A stretch of 64,000 nucleotides of DNA from Grimontia marina (GTDB lineage Bacteria > Pseudomonadota > Gammaproteobacteria > Enterobacterales > Vibrionaceae): contig NZ_FIZY01000007.1 in assembly GCF_900060185.1 (NCBI RefSeq), forward strand, positions 1 to 64,000. Reading direction: 5' to 3'. The notes under the pieces are model-generated. The model was not told the DNA's origin and searched no databases. It saw only the letters and a program-made list of their open reading frames with translations. The translations under genes were made by a program, and so were the position numbers. Shown one piece after another: positions 41,364-50,469 of the stretch; position 1 is the stretch's first letter, and each line of letters starts with the position of its first letter.

Positions 41364-41765
41364 ATGGCTTATCAGTTTGGAAAGCGATCACTCAAACGTC
41401 TTTCACCGCTTCATCCCGACCTTATCAAGGTCATGAAACGCGCCATTGAGATAACAGCGGTTGATTTTACGGTGTTGGAAGGGCGAAGAACGATTGAGCG
41501 CCAGAAAACGCTATTGGCGCAAGGGGCGTCAACCACGATGCGCAGCCGACATCTCACAGGCCATGCGGTTGACCTTGGTGCTTATGTGGATGGTCGTGTT
41601 GACTGGAGTTGGCCGCTGTACCACAAAATAGCCGAGGCGGTAAAACAAGCGGCAGCAGAGTTGGATATCCCCATCGAGTGGGGCGGCGACTGGAAAACGT
41701 TCAAAGACGGACCGCATTTCCAGCTTCCCTGGTCAGACTATCCGTTAGAGCAGGAGGCCGCCTGA
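41364..41765 (+). CDS. M15-family peptidase endolysin
   Basis: 133 residues. LEGRRTIERQKTLLAQGAS, SRHLTGHAVDLGAYVDGRV (zinc His and Asp) and DGPHFQLPW (zinc His) are the hallmark motifs of L-alanyl-D-glutamate/D-Ala-D-Ala peptidases used as phage endolysins. GGAGG lies 6 bases before the chosen ATG. No signal peptide, so it needs the holins that follow. Confidence 0.92.
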   Translation: MAYQFGKRSLKRLSPLHPDLIKVMKRAIEITAVDFTVLEGRRTIERQKTLLAQGASTTMRSRHLTGHAVDLGAYVDGRVDWSWPLYHKIAEAVKQAAAELDIPIEWGGDWKTFKDGPHFQLPWSDYPLEQEAA

Positions 41766-42169
41766 TGAGTGTTTGGAACTTTATCACGGGCCTCGTTGAG
41801 CCTGTGACCGACCTGATTGATGACTTGCATACCAGCGAAGAAGAGAGGCTGGAGGTCAAAGCCAAGCTATTTGCCATGCAAAGCACAATGGCAGCCAAGG
41901 TGATGGATTATGAAGCGCGTCTGATTGAAGCCAAAACCAAGGTCATCACAGCAGAAGCGCAAGGGGCCAGTTGGCTTCAGCGTAACTGGCGTCCTATCAC
42001 CATGCTCACCTTTCTCGCGCTTGTGGTCGCCGATACGTTTGGGTTCACTGCGTTTCGTTTAGCCGATGAAGCGTGGACACTCCTACAAATTGGGCTTGGA
42101 GGATATGTGGTGGGACGTAGCGCCGAGAAGATTATTCCTAAAGTCACTGACGCCATGCGAAAGGATTGA
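41765..42169 (+). CDS. Holin of the 3-TM (GTA-holin-like) type
   Basis: 134 residues. An amphipathic helical N terminus rich in Glu and Lys is followed by QRNWRPITMLTFLALVVADTFGF and LLQIGLGGYVVGRSAEK, matching the 3TM phage holin pattern (WRP motif, then GLGGYVVGRS). It overlaps the endolysin stop (TGATG). Confidence 0.82.
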   Translation: MSVWNFITGLVEPVTDLIDDLHTSEEERLEVKAKLFAMQSTMAAKVMDYEARLIEAKTKVITAEAQGASWLQRNWRPITMLTFLALVVADTFGFTAFRLADEAWTLLQIGLGGYVVGRSAEKIIPKVTDAMRKD

Positions 42170-42171
42170 AG

Positions 42172-42366
42172 ATGAATGATTCGAGTGCAGCCATTTCGTA
42201 TGGCGCTTCTGCGGTCACGACACTTGCCGGGTTAACCATCAATGAGTGGGTCGCTCTGGGTGGGTTTCTCATTGGCGTTGCGACCTTTGGTGTCAACTGG
42301 TGGTACAAGCACGCCCAGACCAAAATCCTTGAGAGCCAGGGCAAGTCAACGCGAGGTGAACCATGA
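42172..42366 (+). CDS. Small phage holin
   Basis: 64 residues: AAISYGASAVTTLAGLTINEWVALGGFLIGVATFGVNWWYKHAQ. This is the typical sequence of class II phage holins with two membrane segments and a basic tail. A second holin-like protein beside the 3TM one may tune lysis timing. Confidence 0.88.
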   Translation: MNDSSAAISYGASAVTTLAGLTINEWVALGGFLIGVATFGVNWWYKHAQTKILESQGKSTRGEP

Positions 42367-42521
42367 AGTCGGGTTGCATTGCGAGTTTGATCCGCTGGAA
42401 TGGCAAGAGTGCCAGAGTACAACTCAAAGACGGTTCGCGGGTTACGCTCCGGGTGAGCTTCAAGCCTCGCGTCGGTGATTGGGTTGTGGAAGGGGAACTG
42501 AGCCGTGAGCAGGTGAGCTAG
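42363..42521 (+). CDS. Small basic protein in lysis cassette
   Basis: 52 residues, MKSGCIASLIRWNGKSARVQLKDGSRVTLRVSFKPRVGDWVVEGE. An SH3- or OB-like small beta fold is likely, not recognised. It overlaps the holin stop by ATGA. There is no lipobox, so it is not a typical Rz1. Confidence 0.6.
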   Translation: MKSGCIASLIRWNGKSARVQLKDGSRVTLRVSFKPRVGDWVVEGELSREQVS

Positions 42522-42523
42522 CT

Positions 42524-43330
42524 ATGGCACAGGATTGGAAAAAGCTACAAGCACAGTTTCAGCATGACCATGCGAAGTACGGCACCGGTGCGAAAGAATG
42601 GTGTGAAGCGAAAGGGCTGAATTACGCCACGGCGCGTCGTTATATCAAAGTGCGCAAACTTGCGCAGTCTGACAGTGCGCAATCGAAAAGTGCGCAGAGT
42701 GCGCAAAAATTGACTGCGCAAAAGGTAAGCGCAGAAAAAAAATCTTTAACCCAAAAATCCCACATGTCCCCCATCACTTCTGATGACGGTAAACACAAAT
42801 CGGCATCGGGTGAGCGGGATGAAAAAGGACGGTTTGCTCCCTGTAATTCTCTGTCAGTAGGTAACCCAGGTAATCCGAGTCCGAGCAATCCGGCGACCGC
42901 GGGAAACCAGCGCGCGCGCAAAAGTGGCCTTTATGCAAAGTACTTTCCCTCAGAGAAGCAGCATATGTTTGATGCGGCAGATACGGCCACGTTGGAGGAT
43001 GAATTGCAGCTTACCCGAGCGAGGCTACAAAGTGGGATTGAGTACCTCGGCAAGATTCATGAAGACATGGCGCAGGCTGAAACCGTGGAAGACCGGATTT
43101 CCCTCTACGAGTCCTTTACCCGTGTTAACGCGCAACTGGATGTGTTGACCGGCCGCATCGAGTCACTGACCCGAACCATGAGCACACTCGGTATCGATAT
43201 CGTGAAGCTCGATAAGATACGCGCAGAAGTGGACAAGCTGCGCAATGAAGGCGCGGTCGATGATACGCCAGTCAGTCAGATGCTAGAGGATATCCAAAAC
43301 ATGGGCTCCGGTGGACTGATGCGCCGATGA
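42524..43330 (+). CDS. terS: Terminase small subunit
   Basis: 268 residues. The N-terminal helix-turn-helix (WKKLQAQFQHDHAKYGTGAKEWCEAKGLNYATARRYIKVRKLAQ) fits phage terminase DNA-binding domains. A Ser/Ala/Gln-rich repeat (SAQSKSAQSAQK) and Pro/Asn-rich linker follow, then a helical oligomerisation region. It overlaps terL by ATGA. Six TGCGCA palindromes lie in its DNA between 42651 and 42720. Confidence 0.82.
   Translation: MAQDWKKLQAQFQHDHAKYGTGAKEWCEAKGLNYATARRYIKVRKLAQSDSAQSKSAQSAQKLTAQKVSAEKKSLTQKSHMSPITSDDGKHKSASGERDEKGRFAPCNSLSVGNPGNPSPSNPATAGNQRARKSGLYAKYFPSEKQHMFDAADTATLEDELQLTRARLQSGIEYLGKIHEDMAQAETVEDRISLYESFTRVNAQLDVLTGRIESLTRTMSTLGIDIVKLDKIRAEVDKLRNEGAVDDTPVSQMLEDIQNMGSGGLMRR
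42651..42720. repeat. TGCGCA repeat cluster in terS, candidate packaging site
   Basis: TGCGCA occurs at 42651, 42661, 42676, 42691, 42700 and 42715. P22-like phages carry their pac site inside the small terminase gene. Codon-level repetition of Ser-Ala-Gln is the alternative explanation. Confidence 0.45.
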
Positions 43331-44988
43331 TGGCAGGGGACATCGCACAGATTGAGCGTCACTTGTCAGATAAGTGGTGGCGAATGGACAACCTCTACAA
43401 AGTGGAGAATGAGCAGGGCCAGTTAGTCACGTTCCGGTTACGCCCGGCGCAGCGCATGCTGTTTACCATGATGCATTGGCTCAACATCATATTGAAGGCG
43501 CGTCAGCTGGGTTTCTCGACCGCGATTGATATCTACATTCTCGATGAAGCACTGTTCAACAAGAATTTGAAATGCGGGATTGTGGCGCAGGAGCTGGATA
43601 AGGCCGGAGAGATATTCAGGACCAAGATAGAAATTCCCTTTGATAACTTACCTGACTGGCTAAGAAGCCGGTTCAACATCAAATCCCGGACATCAGGAAA
43701 AAACGGCGGAAGCATCATCTTCGAACATGGTTCGAGTATTCAGGTGGCGACCTCCTTCCGCTCAGGCACGGTTCACCGTCTCCACATCTCCGAGCATGGG
43801 AAGATTTGCGCCAAGTACCCGCAAAAGGCCAAGGAATTACGCACCGGTACCTTGAACGCCATTCATGAAGGGTGTGTTGCCTTCATCGAAAGCACCGCAG
43901 AAGGTGTGGGGGGCGACTTTCATGCAATGTGTGTTAAAGCTATGGAGGCTAAGAAAGCCGATATGCCACTCACCAAGCTAGACTGGGCCTTTCACTTCTT
44001 TGCCTGGTGGGAAGACGGGAAATACACCGCGCCGGTACCTAAAGGCGGTGTGGTCATGAGCAAGGTACAACGCGAATACTTCGAGGCAGTGGAAGAGGTA
44101 ATGGGCTGCGTCATATCAGATGAGCAGCGTCAATGGTATGTGCTCAAAGAGGCTGAGCAGGGCGAGGAAATGAAACAGGAGTTTCCGTCCTCGCCCATTG
44201 AAGCTTTCCTCACCTCCGGGCGCCGTGTCTTTGATGCCAACCCAACGATGAAGGCAGAAGGACAATGCAGCAAACCGCTCATTGTCTATGACGTTGAACC
44301 CATCACAGGGAAACGGACAAAAGCCAATAAGCCTGAAACGATGGATGAGCAGGGACAACGCAGTCTTCTCAACATGCTCTTAGTGTGGGAGATCCCTGAT
44401 GAGGACGACGACTACGCAATGGGTGTCGATATTGCAGAAGGGTTAGAACACGGAGACCGCAGCAGTCTCGATGTTGTTAAGAAAAGCACGGGTGAGCAGG
44501 TCTGCCATTGGGTGGGTTACCTCGATGTCGAGTTGTTCTCTCACCTTGCGGCGCATATCGGCCGTCTCTATAACCTTGCCTATATCGGGCCAGAGCGGAA
44601 CAACCATGGTCATGCGTTCATCCTCAAACTCAAAGACCTCTATCCCATCTCCCGCATTTACGAAGAGCGCTACATCGACCGCGATGATGAAGAGGAGAAG
44701 GTCAAGCTTGGCTGGCTGACGACCAAACAATCCAAGCCGCTGCTCACCGAGGGGATGAAGACCCTGCTCAGGAACGGACAATCAGGTATCAACTGGATTG
44801 GCACCGTGTCTGAAATGCATACCTACGTTTACGACAAAAAGGGCAGCATGGGCGCGCAGGAAGGGTGTTTCGATGACCAGTGTATGAGCTACATGATTGC
44901 TCAGGAGATGCGTGCGAGAATGCCTTCACGTGTGGTGAAAGACCTGAATGCCCAGTTACCCCGAACCAAAGCATGGCAGGCCAGATAA
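43327..44988 (+). CDS. terL: Terminase large subunit
   Basis: 553 residues. The ATPase motif is LKARQLGFSTAIDIYIL near residue 57, a Walker A variant seen in many TerL proteins. The nuclease half shows GVDIAEGLEHGDRSSLDVV, the middle acidic PERNNHGHAFIL and the last DDQCMSYMIA, giving the RNase H-like Asp/Glu set. It drives DNA packaging through the portal encoded next. Confidence 0.92.
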   Translation: MMAGDIAQIERHLSDKWWRMDNLYKVENEQGQLVTFRLRPAQRMLFTMMHWLNIILKARQLGFSTAIDIYILDEALFNKNLKCGIVAQELDKAGEIFRTKIEIPFDNLPDWLRSRFNIKSRTSGKNGGSIIFEHGSSIQVATSFRSGTVHRLHISEHGKICAKYPQKAKELRTGTLNAIHEGCVAFIESTAEGVGGDFHAMCVKAMEAKKADMPLTKLDWAFHFFAWWEDGKYTAPVPKGGVVMSKVQREYFEAVEEVMGCVISDEQRQWYVLKEAEQGEEMKQEFPSSPIEAFLTSGRRVFDANPTMKAEGQCSKPLIVYDVEPITGKRTKANKPETMDEQGQRSLLNMLLVWEIPDEDDDYAMGVDIAEGLEHGDRSSLDVVKKSTGEQVCHWVGYLDVELFSHLAAHIGRLYNLAYIGPERNNHGHAFILKLKDLYPISRIYEERYIDRDDEEEKVKLGWLTTKQSKPLLTEGMKTLLRNGQSGINWIGTVSEMHTYVYDKKGSMGAQEGCFDDQCMSYMIAQEMRARMPSRVVKDLNAQLPRTKAWQAR

Positions 44989-47063
44989 TGACAATTAACT
45001 TGAAGGAAAACACAACCGAGACCGATGAACTGATAGCCTTGCTTTCTGACATTGATGGCCAGCCTCCATGGCGCTCGAACGCCAATAAAGCGTGTGCGTA
45101 TTACGACGGTGACCAACTGTCTCCCAACGTGATTGAGATACTCCGGGAGCGCGGCCAGCCGGAAACCATGCATAACCTCATCGCCCCGGCTATTGATGGC
45201 GTGCTCGGGATGGAAGCCAAGACCCGTACTGACCTGATGGTGACCGCCGACGATTACGACGAGGACATTGAAGAGCTGGCGCAGGCGATAAACGAAGAGT
45301 TTGCTGATTTATGCCGGCTGGGACGGTTAGATCGGGCCAGAGCCGAAGCATACAAAGGGCAGGTCATCTGTGGTGTTGGCTTTGTGGAGGTATTCAGAAA
45401 CACCGACCCCTTTGGCCCCAAATACAAAATACTGAACATCGCCCGTGATGAGGTGCATTGGGACTGGTTTTCCAAAGAGCCGGATTGGTCAGATTGTCAC
45501 TGGGTGATGCGCAGTCGCTGGGTAGACATCGACACCCTCATTCAGTCCATGCCAGAGAAGGCAGATATCCTTCGTCATGCTGTGAATCACTGGGAAGGTT
45601 TTGTGGACACCACCATCGTGGATGGCGCAGAAAGCAACCTGGTGAATGCCTGGGAAGAATACCAGAGCTGGAGCCGTGACCACTCGGAGTACCTCAGTAA
45701 CAACCGAAAACGCATCAAGCTACAAATCGTGTATCGCCGGCACTACAACGCCGTCACGGTCATGTGTCTGGGGGATGGACGGGTGGTTGAGTACGACAAG
45801 CACAACCTGCGTCATGCGACCGCCGTGGCGATGGGGCGGGTGAAACTCAAAACGGGGCAGACCAGTCATATCACAGAAACCTGGTTCGCCGGTCCCTACC
45901 GTCTGGAGCAGCGCCCTTGTCAGGCGCCCCGCGGCATGTATCCCATCGTGCCTTTCTATGGTTATCGCAAAGACAAAAGCGGTGAGCCTTATGGCCTCTC
46001 TTCGCGCGCTATTCCGGCGCAGGATGAGGTGAACTTCCGCCGTATCAAACTGACCTGGCTCCTGCAGGCAAAGCTTGTGATTGCTGACAAAGATGCCACT
46101 AAGATGAGCCGGGAACGATTGCTGGAAGAGGTTGAGCGCCCTGATGGATATGTAGAGCTCAACCCTGACCGGAAGAACCGCAAGTCCATCTCTGACGCGA
46201 TTGAAATACGCCAGGACTTCAATGTTGCTTCCCAACAGTTTCAGGTGATGCAGGACAGCATGAAGCTGGTTCAGGACACCATGGGGATTTACTCGGCATT
46301 CCTCGGGCAGGAGGGCGCGGCGGACTCTGGGGTTGCCATTGCCAATCTTGTCGAGCAGGGCGCGACGACGCTTGCAGAGCTCAACGATAATTATCGATTG
46401 GCCTGCTTACTCGTCGGTGAGCTGCTATTGGGGTTTATTCTGGAAGACATGAAAGGTGAACGGAACAAAAAGATCACCATTAACCGGGAAGACCGGACCA
46501 AAAGACGCAACGTGATACTGAATGAAGAGACAGAAGATGCTGCGTTGCTCAATAACGATGTGACCCGGTTAAGGGCACATATTTCACTGGCGCCCATTCA
46601 ACAAACGTCCGCCTTTAAGGCGCAAATGGCTGAGCGGATGTCCAATGCAACGGCCCACTTGCCGCCACAGGCACAAATGGCCGTGTTCGACCTGGTGGCA
46701 GAGTTAATGGATATTCCGAATAAATCCGAGTTTCTGGAGCGTATCCGCGGTGCGATGAACGTCCCGAAAGACCCGGAAGACATGTCACCGGAAGAGCAGC
46801 AGGCTCATCAGGCCGATCAGGAAAAGGCCCGGATGCAAGAGGAGCTGGCATTCAGGGAGATGAAAGCCCGTGTCGAAGAGCTGGAAGGCAAAGTCGCGCA
46901 CCTGAATGCGGAAACGGATTCCAAGCAATACGACAATGCGAAGAAGCAGGCAGAGACCGGGGAGACGCTGGCAAAAATGCAAAAGCTCACCGAGGAGCTC
47001 AACGTGATGCGCCAGCAATACGAACAATTCCTCAGTACCCAAATCGAGGCTTTACAGTTGTAG
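44988..47063 (+). CDS. Portal protein (P22-like)
   Basis: 691 residues beginning at the ATG overlapping the terL stop (TAATG). Sequence features of the P22-type portal: RSNANKACAYYDGDQLSPNVIEILRERGQPETMHNLIAPAIDGVLGMEAKTRTD, then the DEVHWDWFSKEPDWSDCHWV region and AIPAQDEVNFRRIKLTWLLQA. The C-terminal 110 residues form a coiled coil (barrel-like extension). Confidence 0.9.
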   Translation: MTINLKENTTETDELIALLSDIDGQPPWRSNANKACAYYDGDQLSPNVIEILRERGQPETMHNLIAPAIDGVLGMEAKTRTDLMVTADDYDEDIEELAQAINEEFADLCRLGRLDRARAEAYKGQVICGVGFVEVFRNTDPFGPKYKILNIARDEVHWDWFSKEPDWSDCHWVMRSRWVDIDTLIQSMPEKADILRHAVNHWEGFVDTTIVDGAESNLVNAWEEYQSWSRDHSEYLSNNRKRIKLQIVYRRHYNAVTVMCLGDGRVVEYDKHNLRHATAVAMGRVKLKTGQTSHITETWFAGPYRLEQRPCQAPRGMYPIVPFYGYRKDKSGEPYGLSSRAIPAQDEVNFRRIKLTWLLQAKLVIADKDATKMSRERLLEEVERPDGYVELNPDRKNRKSISDAIEIRQDFNVASQQFQVMQDSMKLVQDTMGIYSAFLGQEGAADSGVAIANLVEQGATTLAELNDNYRLACLLVGELLLGFILEDMKGERNKKITINREDRTKRRNVILNEETEDAALLNNDVTRLRAHISLAPIQQTSAFKAQMAERMSNATAHLPPQAQMAVFDLVAELMDIPNKSEFLERIRGAMNVPKDPEDMSPEEQQAHQADQEKARMQEELAFREMKARVEELEGKVAHLNAETDSKQYDNAKKQAETGETLAKMQKLTEELNVMRQQYEQFLSTQIEALQL

Positions 47064-47168
47064 CTTGCCGAAAAGTGGGGTAGTTTGTATCCATTGTGCA
47101 AAGCCTCGCCCTTCCGGGTGGGGCTTTTTTTATACCCGACATCTAACCCGCCTTGTGCGGGTTTTTTT
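47064..47168 (+). terminator. Second late double-terminator module
   Basis: CTTGCCGAAAAGTGGGGTAG starts at 47064, one base after the portal stop, and the terminators AAGCCtCgCCC-TTCC-GGGtGgGGCTT (47101-47131) and AACCCGC-CTTGT-GCGGGTTTTTTT (47145-47168) follow. It parallels 41234-41340 in order and sequence. Confidence 0.75.
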
Positions 47169-47243
47169 GTCTCTGCCGCTAAGGGTTTTTCCGAGAGCCC
47201 TTAACCGCACAGACAGCGATACGTCTACACAGGAGACATTGAA

Positions 47244-48245
47244 GTGACCATCGAAATAACAGGTAATGAAACCCTTGATGAACTGGAAACGATGATTGAG
47301 CAGTACGCGGATGCTGAGGTGGTTGACGAACTGCCAGGCATCGCGGAAGCCAAGCCTGACGAACCAGTGACTGACACTGTTGATGAAAGCGAAACATCTG
47401 ATGTCGATACTACCGCGGATTCGGCCCCCGCTGATGATTCAGCTTCTGAGCAGGAAGGAGAGAGCGAACCCCCTTCTGGTGTCGCCACCAAAGATGGTCA
47501 GCACATTATTCCTTTTGATGTGCTGGAGAGCGCCAGGGAAGAAAATGCTGACTTAAAGGAGCAGGTTAAGACGCTCGAAGCGAAGCAGTCTGATTGGGAA
47601 CACGCCCAAAGGCTACTTGCGTTCCGGGACCGTCAACTGCAGCAGTTGGGTGTTGAGCTAAAAGACTTACCTGAAAATTTGCAGCTGACCGATGAGCAAC
47701 TGGACGCGATGGCGGAAGACTACCCCGATGTCGGGAATGCTATCCGAAGTCTTGACGCTAAAGTGAAGAGACTGGAAAGCCAAAACGTCCCGCCCTCTCC
47801 GCAAGACGCAAAGCCACCTGAGCCTGATGGAACAGGGGAGGCCCCCAAAAGCAATCCGGTCATTGATGCGATCAACGCGAACCCTGACTTGAAAGACTGG
47901 TCGCAAAAGGGCGGTGAACACTGGCAACAAGCCATCCTCTTCGATGATGAACTTCAACAACATCCAGACTGGAAAGACAAGCCTTTGCACGCACGCTTTA
48001 ACGAAGCCGTACGTCTGACCAAAATGCATTTCACGCAGCAGATTAGGCAGAATGCGGACCACGCGGAGCAACAGGCCAAGGCACCGTCTCTTCCAAACTC
48101 CCCGAGCGAGGTGGGTTCAAGCCCCCAAAACATGGCATCCAAGACGGAACAACTGCTCAATGCAGACGTTGAGACGATGCAAGCACTGATGGCGGACATG
48201 CCGGAGGATGAACTTGAATCCTTTCTCGCTCAATCTGACCTTTAA
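47244..48245 (+). CDS. Putative capsid scaffolding protein
   Basis: 333 residues from GTG with AGGAGAC upstream. Very acidic N terminus (Asp/Glu/Ser/Thr-rich, residues 20-90), central coiled coil (about 95-175) and a helical C terminus. Composition and position between portal and major capsid fit a scaffold, but the sequence itself is not diagnostic. Confidence 0.7.
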   Translation: MTIEITGNETLDELETMIEQYADAEVVDELPGIAEAKPDEPVTDTVDESETSDVDTTADSAPADDSASEQEGESEPPSGVATKDGQHIIPFDVLESAREENADLKEQVKTLEAKQSDWEHAQRLLAFRDRQLQQLGVELKDLPENLQLTDEQLDAMAEDYPDVGNAIRSLDAKVKRLESQNVPPSPQDAKPPEPDGTGEAPKSNPVIDAINANPDLKDWSQKGGEHWQQAILFDDELQQHPDWKDKPLHARFNEAVRLTKMHFTQQIRQNADHAEQQAKAPSLPNSPSEVGSSPQNMASKTEQLLNADVETMQALMADMPEDELESFLAQSDL

Positions 48246-48265
48246 TGCGCCGTGTAGACGGCCTG

Positions 48266-48292
48266 AAACCCGCCCGATGTGGCGGGTTTTTT
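48266..48292 (+). terminator. Terminator upstream of the capsid gene
   Basis: AAACCCGCC-CGATGT-GGCGGGTTTTTT. Confidence 0.85.
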
Positions 48293-48312
48293 ATGTCTGA
48301 AGGATATGAGCA

Positions 48313-49530
48313 ATGACAACCATTACACGTGAACAAGCGCGCCGCTTACAGGAAGCGGCACTCTTTACGGCGGCGAACAGGAACCGCTCCTTTACCAACA
48401 TGTTGACGGAGCAGGCCCCCAAAACCGCGATGAAAGACAAGAAGGGGAACAAGCAGTCCTCACCGGGCGCACCGATTGTTCAGGTTACCGACCTGAAGAA
48501 AACGAAAGGTGACACGGTAGACATGCAAATCGTCCACAAACTCTCCAAACGTCCAACCATGGGCGATGAGCGTATCGCGGGACGTGGGGAATCGCTGGAT
48601 TTCACCGAGTTCTCGCTGCGCATTGACCAGGGACGTCACCAGGTTGATGCGGGCGGTAAGATGAGCCAACAACGCACCACCCATAACATCAAAAGCTCAG
48701 CACGTACGCTGCTCGGCACCTACTACAACGATTTGAAAGACCAGTTGGCGACAGTCCATATGGCAGGCGCCCGCGGGGATTTCATGTCAGACGACATTAT
48801 TGTTCCCCTGACGAGCCACGATGAGTTCGAAGGGATTTTGGTTAACGATATCTTGCCACCGACCTATGACCGTCACTTTTTCGGCGGAGATGCCACGACA
48901 TTTGAAGCGCTTGACCAGGCGGATGTCTTTAGCATGGGGGTGGTCACTGACTTATCACTGTTTCTCGATGAAATGGCCCATCCGCTGCAGCCGATTAAGT
49001 TTGCCGATGACAAGCTCGCCGGTGATGAACCCTTCTTTATCCTGAACGTCACCCCCCGCCAGTGGTATGACTTTGAGCAAACGTCTTCCTACAAAGACTG
49101 GCAGCAGTTAATGGCGACGGCGATGAAACGCAAAAGTGATTTCAGCCATCAGGTGTTCAAGGGTGATTGCGTGATGAAGGGCAACATCCTGGTGCGCAAG
49201 TACATGGGGATGCCAATTCGTTTCCATCAGGACTCAACGGTGGATATCTCCAAAAACAACGCGGACGCGGATGTGATGCAAGTGACGGCAGGCACCACCA
49301 TTGACCGCGCGATGCTGATTGGCGCGCAGGCGATCGCTGATGCCTGGGGCTCAACGTCTCAAGGCAGTCAATTTAGCGTGCACACCGAGAAGACCGACTC
49401 GGGGAACCGTGACGAAGTGACGATTGCGTGGATGAATGGCATCAAGAAAATCCGCTTTAAGGATAAGACCGGCCGTTTGAATGACCATGGGGTGATTGCC
49501 GTTGATACGGCCGTGAGCCTGGGTCAGTGA
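48313..49530 (+). CDS. Major capsid protein, DUF4043/N4 gp56-like
   Basis: 405 residues. The region GDTVDMQIVHKLSKRPTMGDERIAGRGESLDFTEFSLRIDQGRHQVDAGGKMSQQRTTHNIKSSARTLLGTYYND is characteristic of the DUF4043/N4-gp56-type capsid family (G...GDE...L.F....I.Q.R..V). Only protein of suitable size and position for the major head protein. Expected HK97-like fold. Confidence 0.85.
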   Translation: MTTITREQARRLQEAALFTAANRNRSFTNMLTEQAPKTAMKDKKGNKQSSPGAPIVQVTDLKKTKGDTVDMQIVHKLSKRPTMGDERIAGRGESLDFTEFSLRIDQGRHQVDAGGKMSQQRTTHNIKSSARTLLGTYYNDLKDQLATVHMAGARGDFMSDDIIVPLTSHDEFEGILVNDILPPTYDRHFFGGDATTFEALDQADVFSMGVVTDLSLFLDEMAHPLQPIKFADDKLAGDEPFFILNVTPRQWYDFEQTSSYKDWQQLMATAMKRKSDFSHQVFKGDCVMKGNILVRKYMGMPIRFHQDSTVDISKNNADADVMQVTAGTTIDRAMLIGAQAIADAWGSTSQGSQFSVHTEKTDSGNRDEVTIAWMNGIKKIRFKDKTGRLNDHGVIAVDTAVSLGQ

Positions 49531-49580
49531 TAAAAGCGGGGGCTTTCCCGTTTCTTTGAATTCGAATGGAGTAGAGAGCT

Positions 49581-49964
49581 ATGGCAACAATCTTTAAAGC
49601 GCCCTCGATGCATGACCGCATGTATGTGGGCGCGCACGGCAACACATCAACCGTGTTTACCAAAGCGGAGCTGGCGGATGCCGCCGTCGGGGACACAGTA
49701 GAAATGATACAGGTCGAAGTCGGTATCAGCCTGATTGGCCTTCGTGTGAATACCAACGGCCTGGGTGCGGGCGTAACGCTGGATATCAAAGTCGGTGACA
49801 CACTGTTGGCAGGGGATGTCGATGTGGCGTCTGCCCAGAACCAAGTCATTCCTACTGACACGGTTTACACCAAGAGTAAGCAAGTGCTGAGCGCAACCAT
49901 CAAAGGGGCGTCAGCCACGGGGACGCTGGAAATTAACCCGGAATATGTGGTCAAGGGCTACTGA
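49581..49964 (+). CDS. Probable head decoration or capsid-associated protein
   Basis: 127 residues, beta-rich, MATIFKAPSMHDRMYVGAHGN; follows the capsid gene and precedes a terminator, as decoration proteins often do. Not recognised by sequence. Confidence 0.6.
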   Translation: MATIFKAPSMHDRMYVGAHGNTSTVFTKAELADAAVGDTVEMIQVEVGISLIGLRVNTNGLGAGVTLDIKVGDTLLAGDVDVASAQNQVIPTDTVYTKSKQVLSATIKGASATGTLEINPEYVVKGY

Positions 49965-49972
49965 GACCGTTG

Positions 49973-49995
49973 GGGCGCGAAAGCGCCCTTTTTTA
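49973..49995 (+). terminator. Terminator after decoration-like gene
   Basis: GGGGCGC-GAAA-GCGCCC followed by six T; this would cut off the high-level capsid/decoration transcript. Confidence 0.85.
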
Positions 49996-50016
49996 TTCCT
50001 CTTACAAAAAGGATCC

Positions 50017-50469
50017 ATGATGGGCAAGCAAAGCATTGTGTATATCGGACCCAAAGCGTTTAAGCGTGACACGGTGGCGGGTACCCGACAGGTATTTCCC
50101 CGCCATCAGCCGATTGAGGTAGCTGACGAGGTGGCGGCGAGACTATTGCGTTTCGACGAGGTGTTCGTCGAAGAGGACGAGCTTGAAAACGTACTCGAAA
50201 AGCAAAAAGCCGAGGAAAGGGCGAAAGCGGATGCCGAAGCGAAAGATGCGGAAGAAGCCGAAAAACGACGGGTAGCGCTCGACATGACGGTAACCGCCAA
50301 TGGAGAGACCGTGGATTTGGCAAAAATGACACTGCCTAAACTAAGAACCCTTGTGGAGAGTCTCGACGGTTTGGATGTTGAGCCGAAAGGCGCACAGGAG
50401 AAAACCCCTGAGTTTGCCCGTCGTATTCGTGATGCTATTCGAGAGCGACAGGATACGAAGGGCGAGTGA
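50017..50469 (+). CDS. Head-associated phage protein
   Basis: 150 residues. SIVYIGPKAFKRDTVAGTRQVFPRHQPIEVADEVAARLLRFDEVFV is a pattern seen in small head proteins of many phages. A charged helix (about 58-85) precedes a SAP/HeH-like end (VDLAKMTLPKLRTLVESL). Ribosome site AAAAAGGA. Confidence 0.65.
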   Translation: MMGKQSIVYIGPKAFKRDTVAGTRQVFPRHQPIEVADEVAARLLRFDEVFVEEDELENVLEKQKAEERAKADAEAKDAEEAEKRRVALDMTVTANGETVDLAKMTLPKLRTLVESLDGLDVEPKGAQEKTPEFARRIRDAIRERQDTKGE

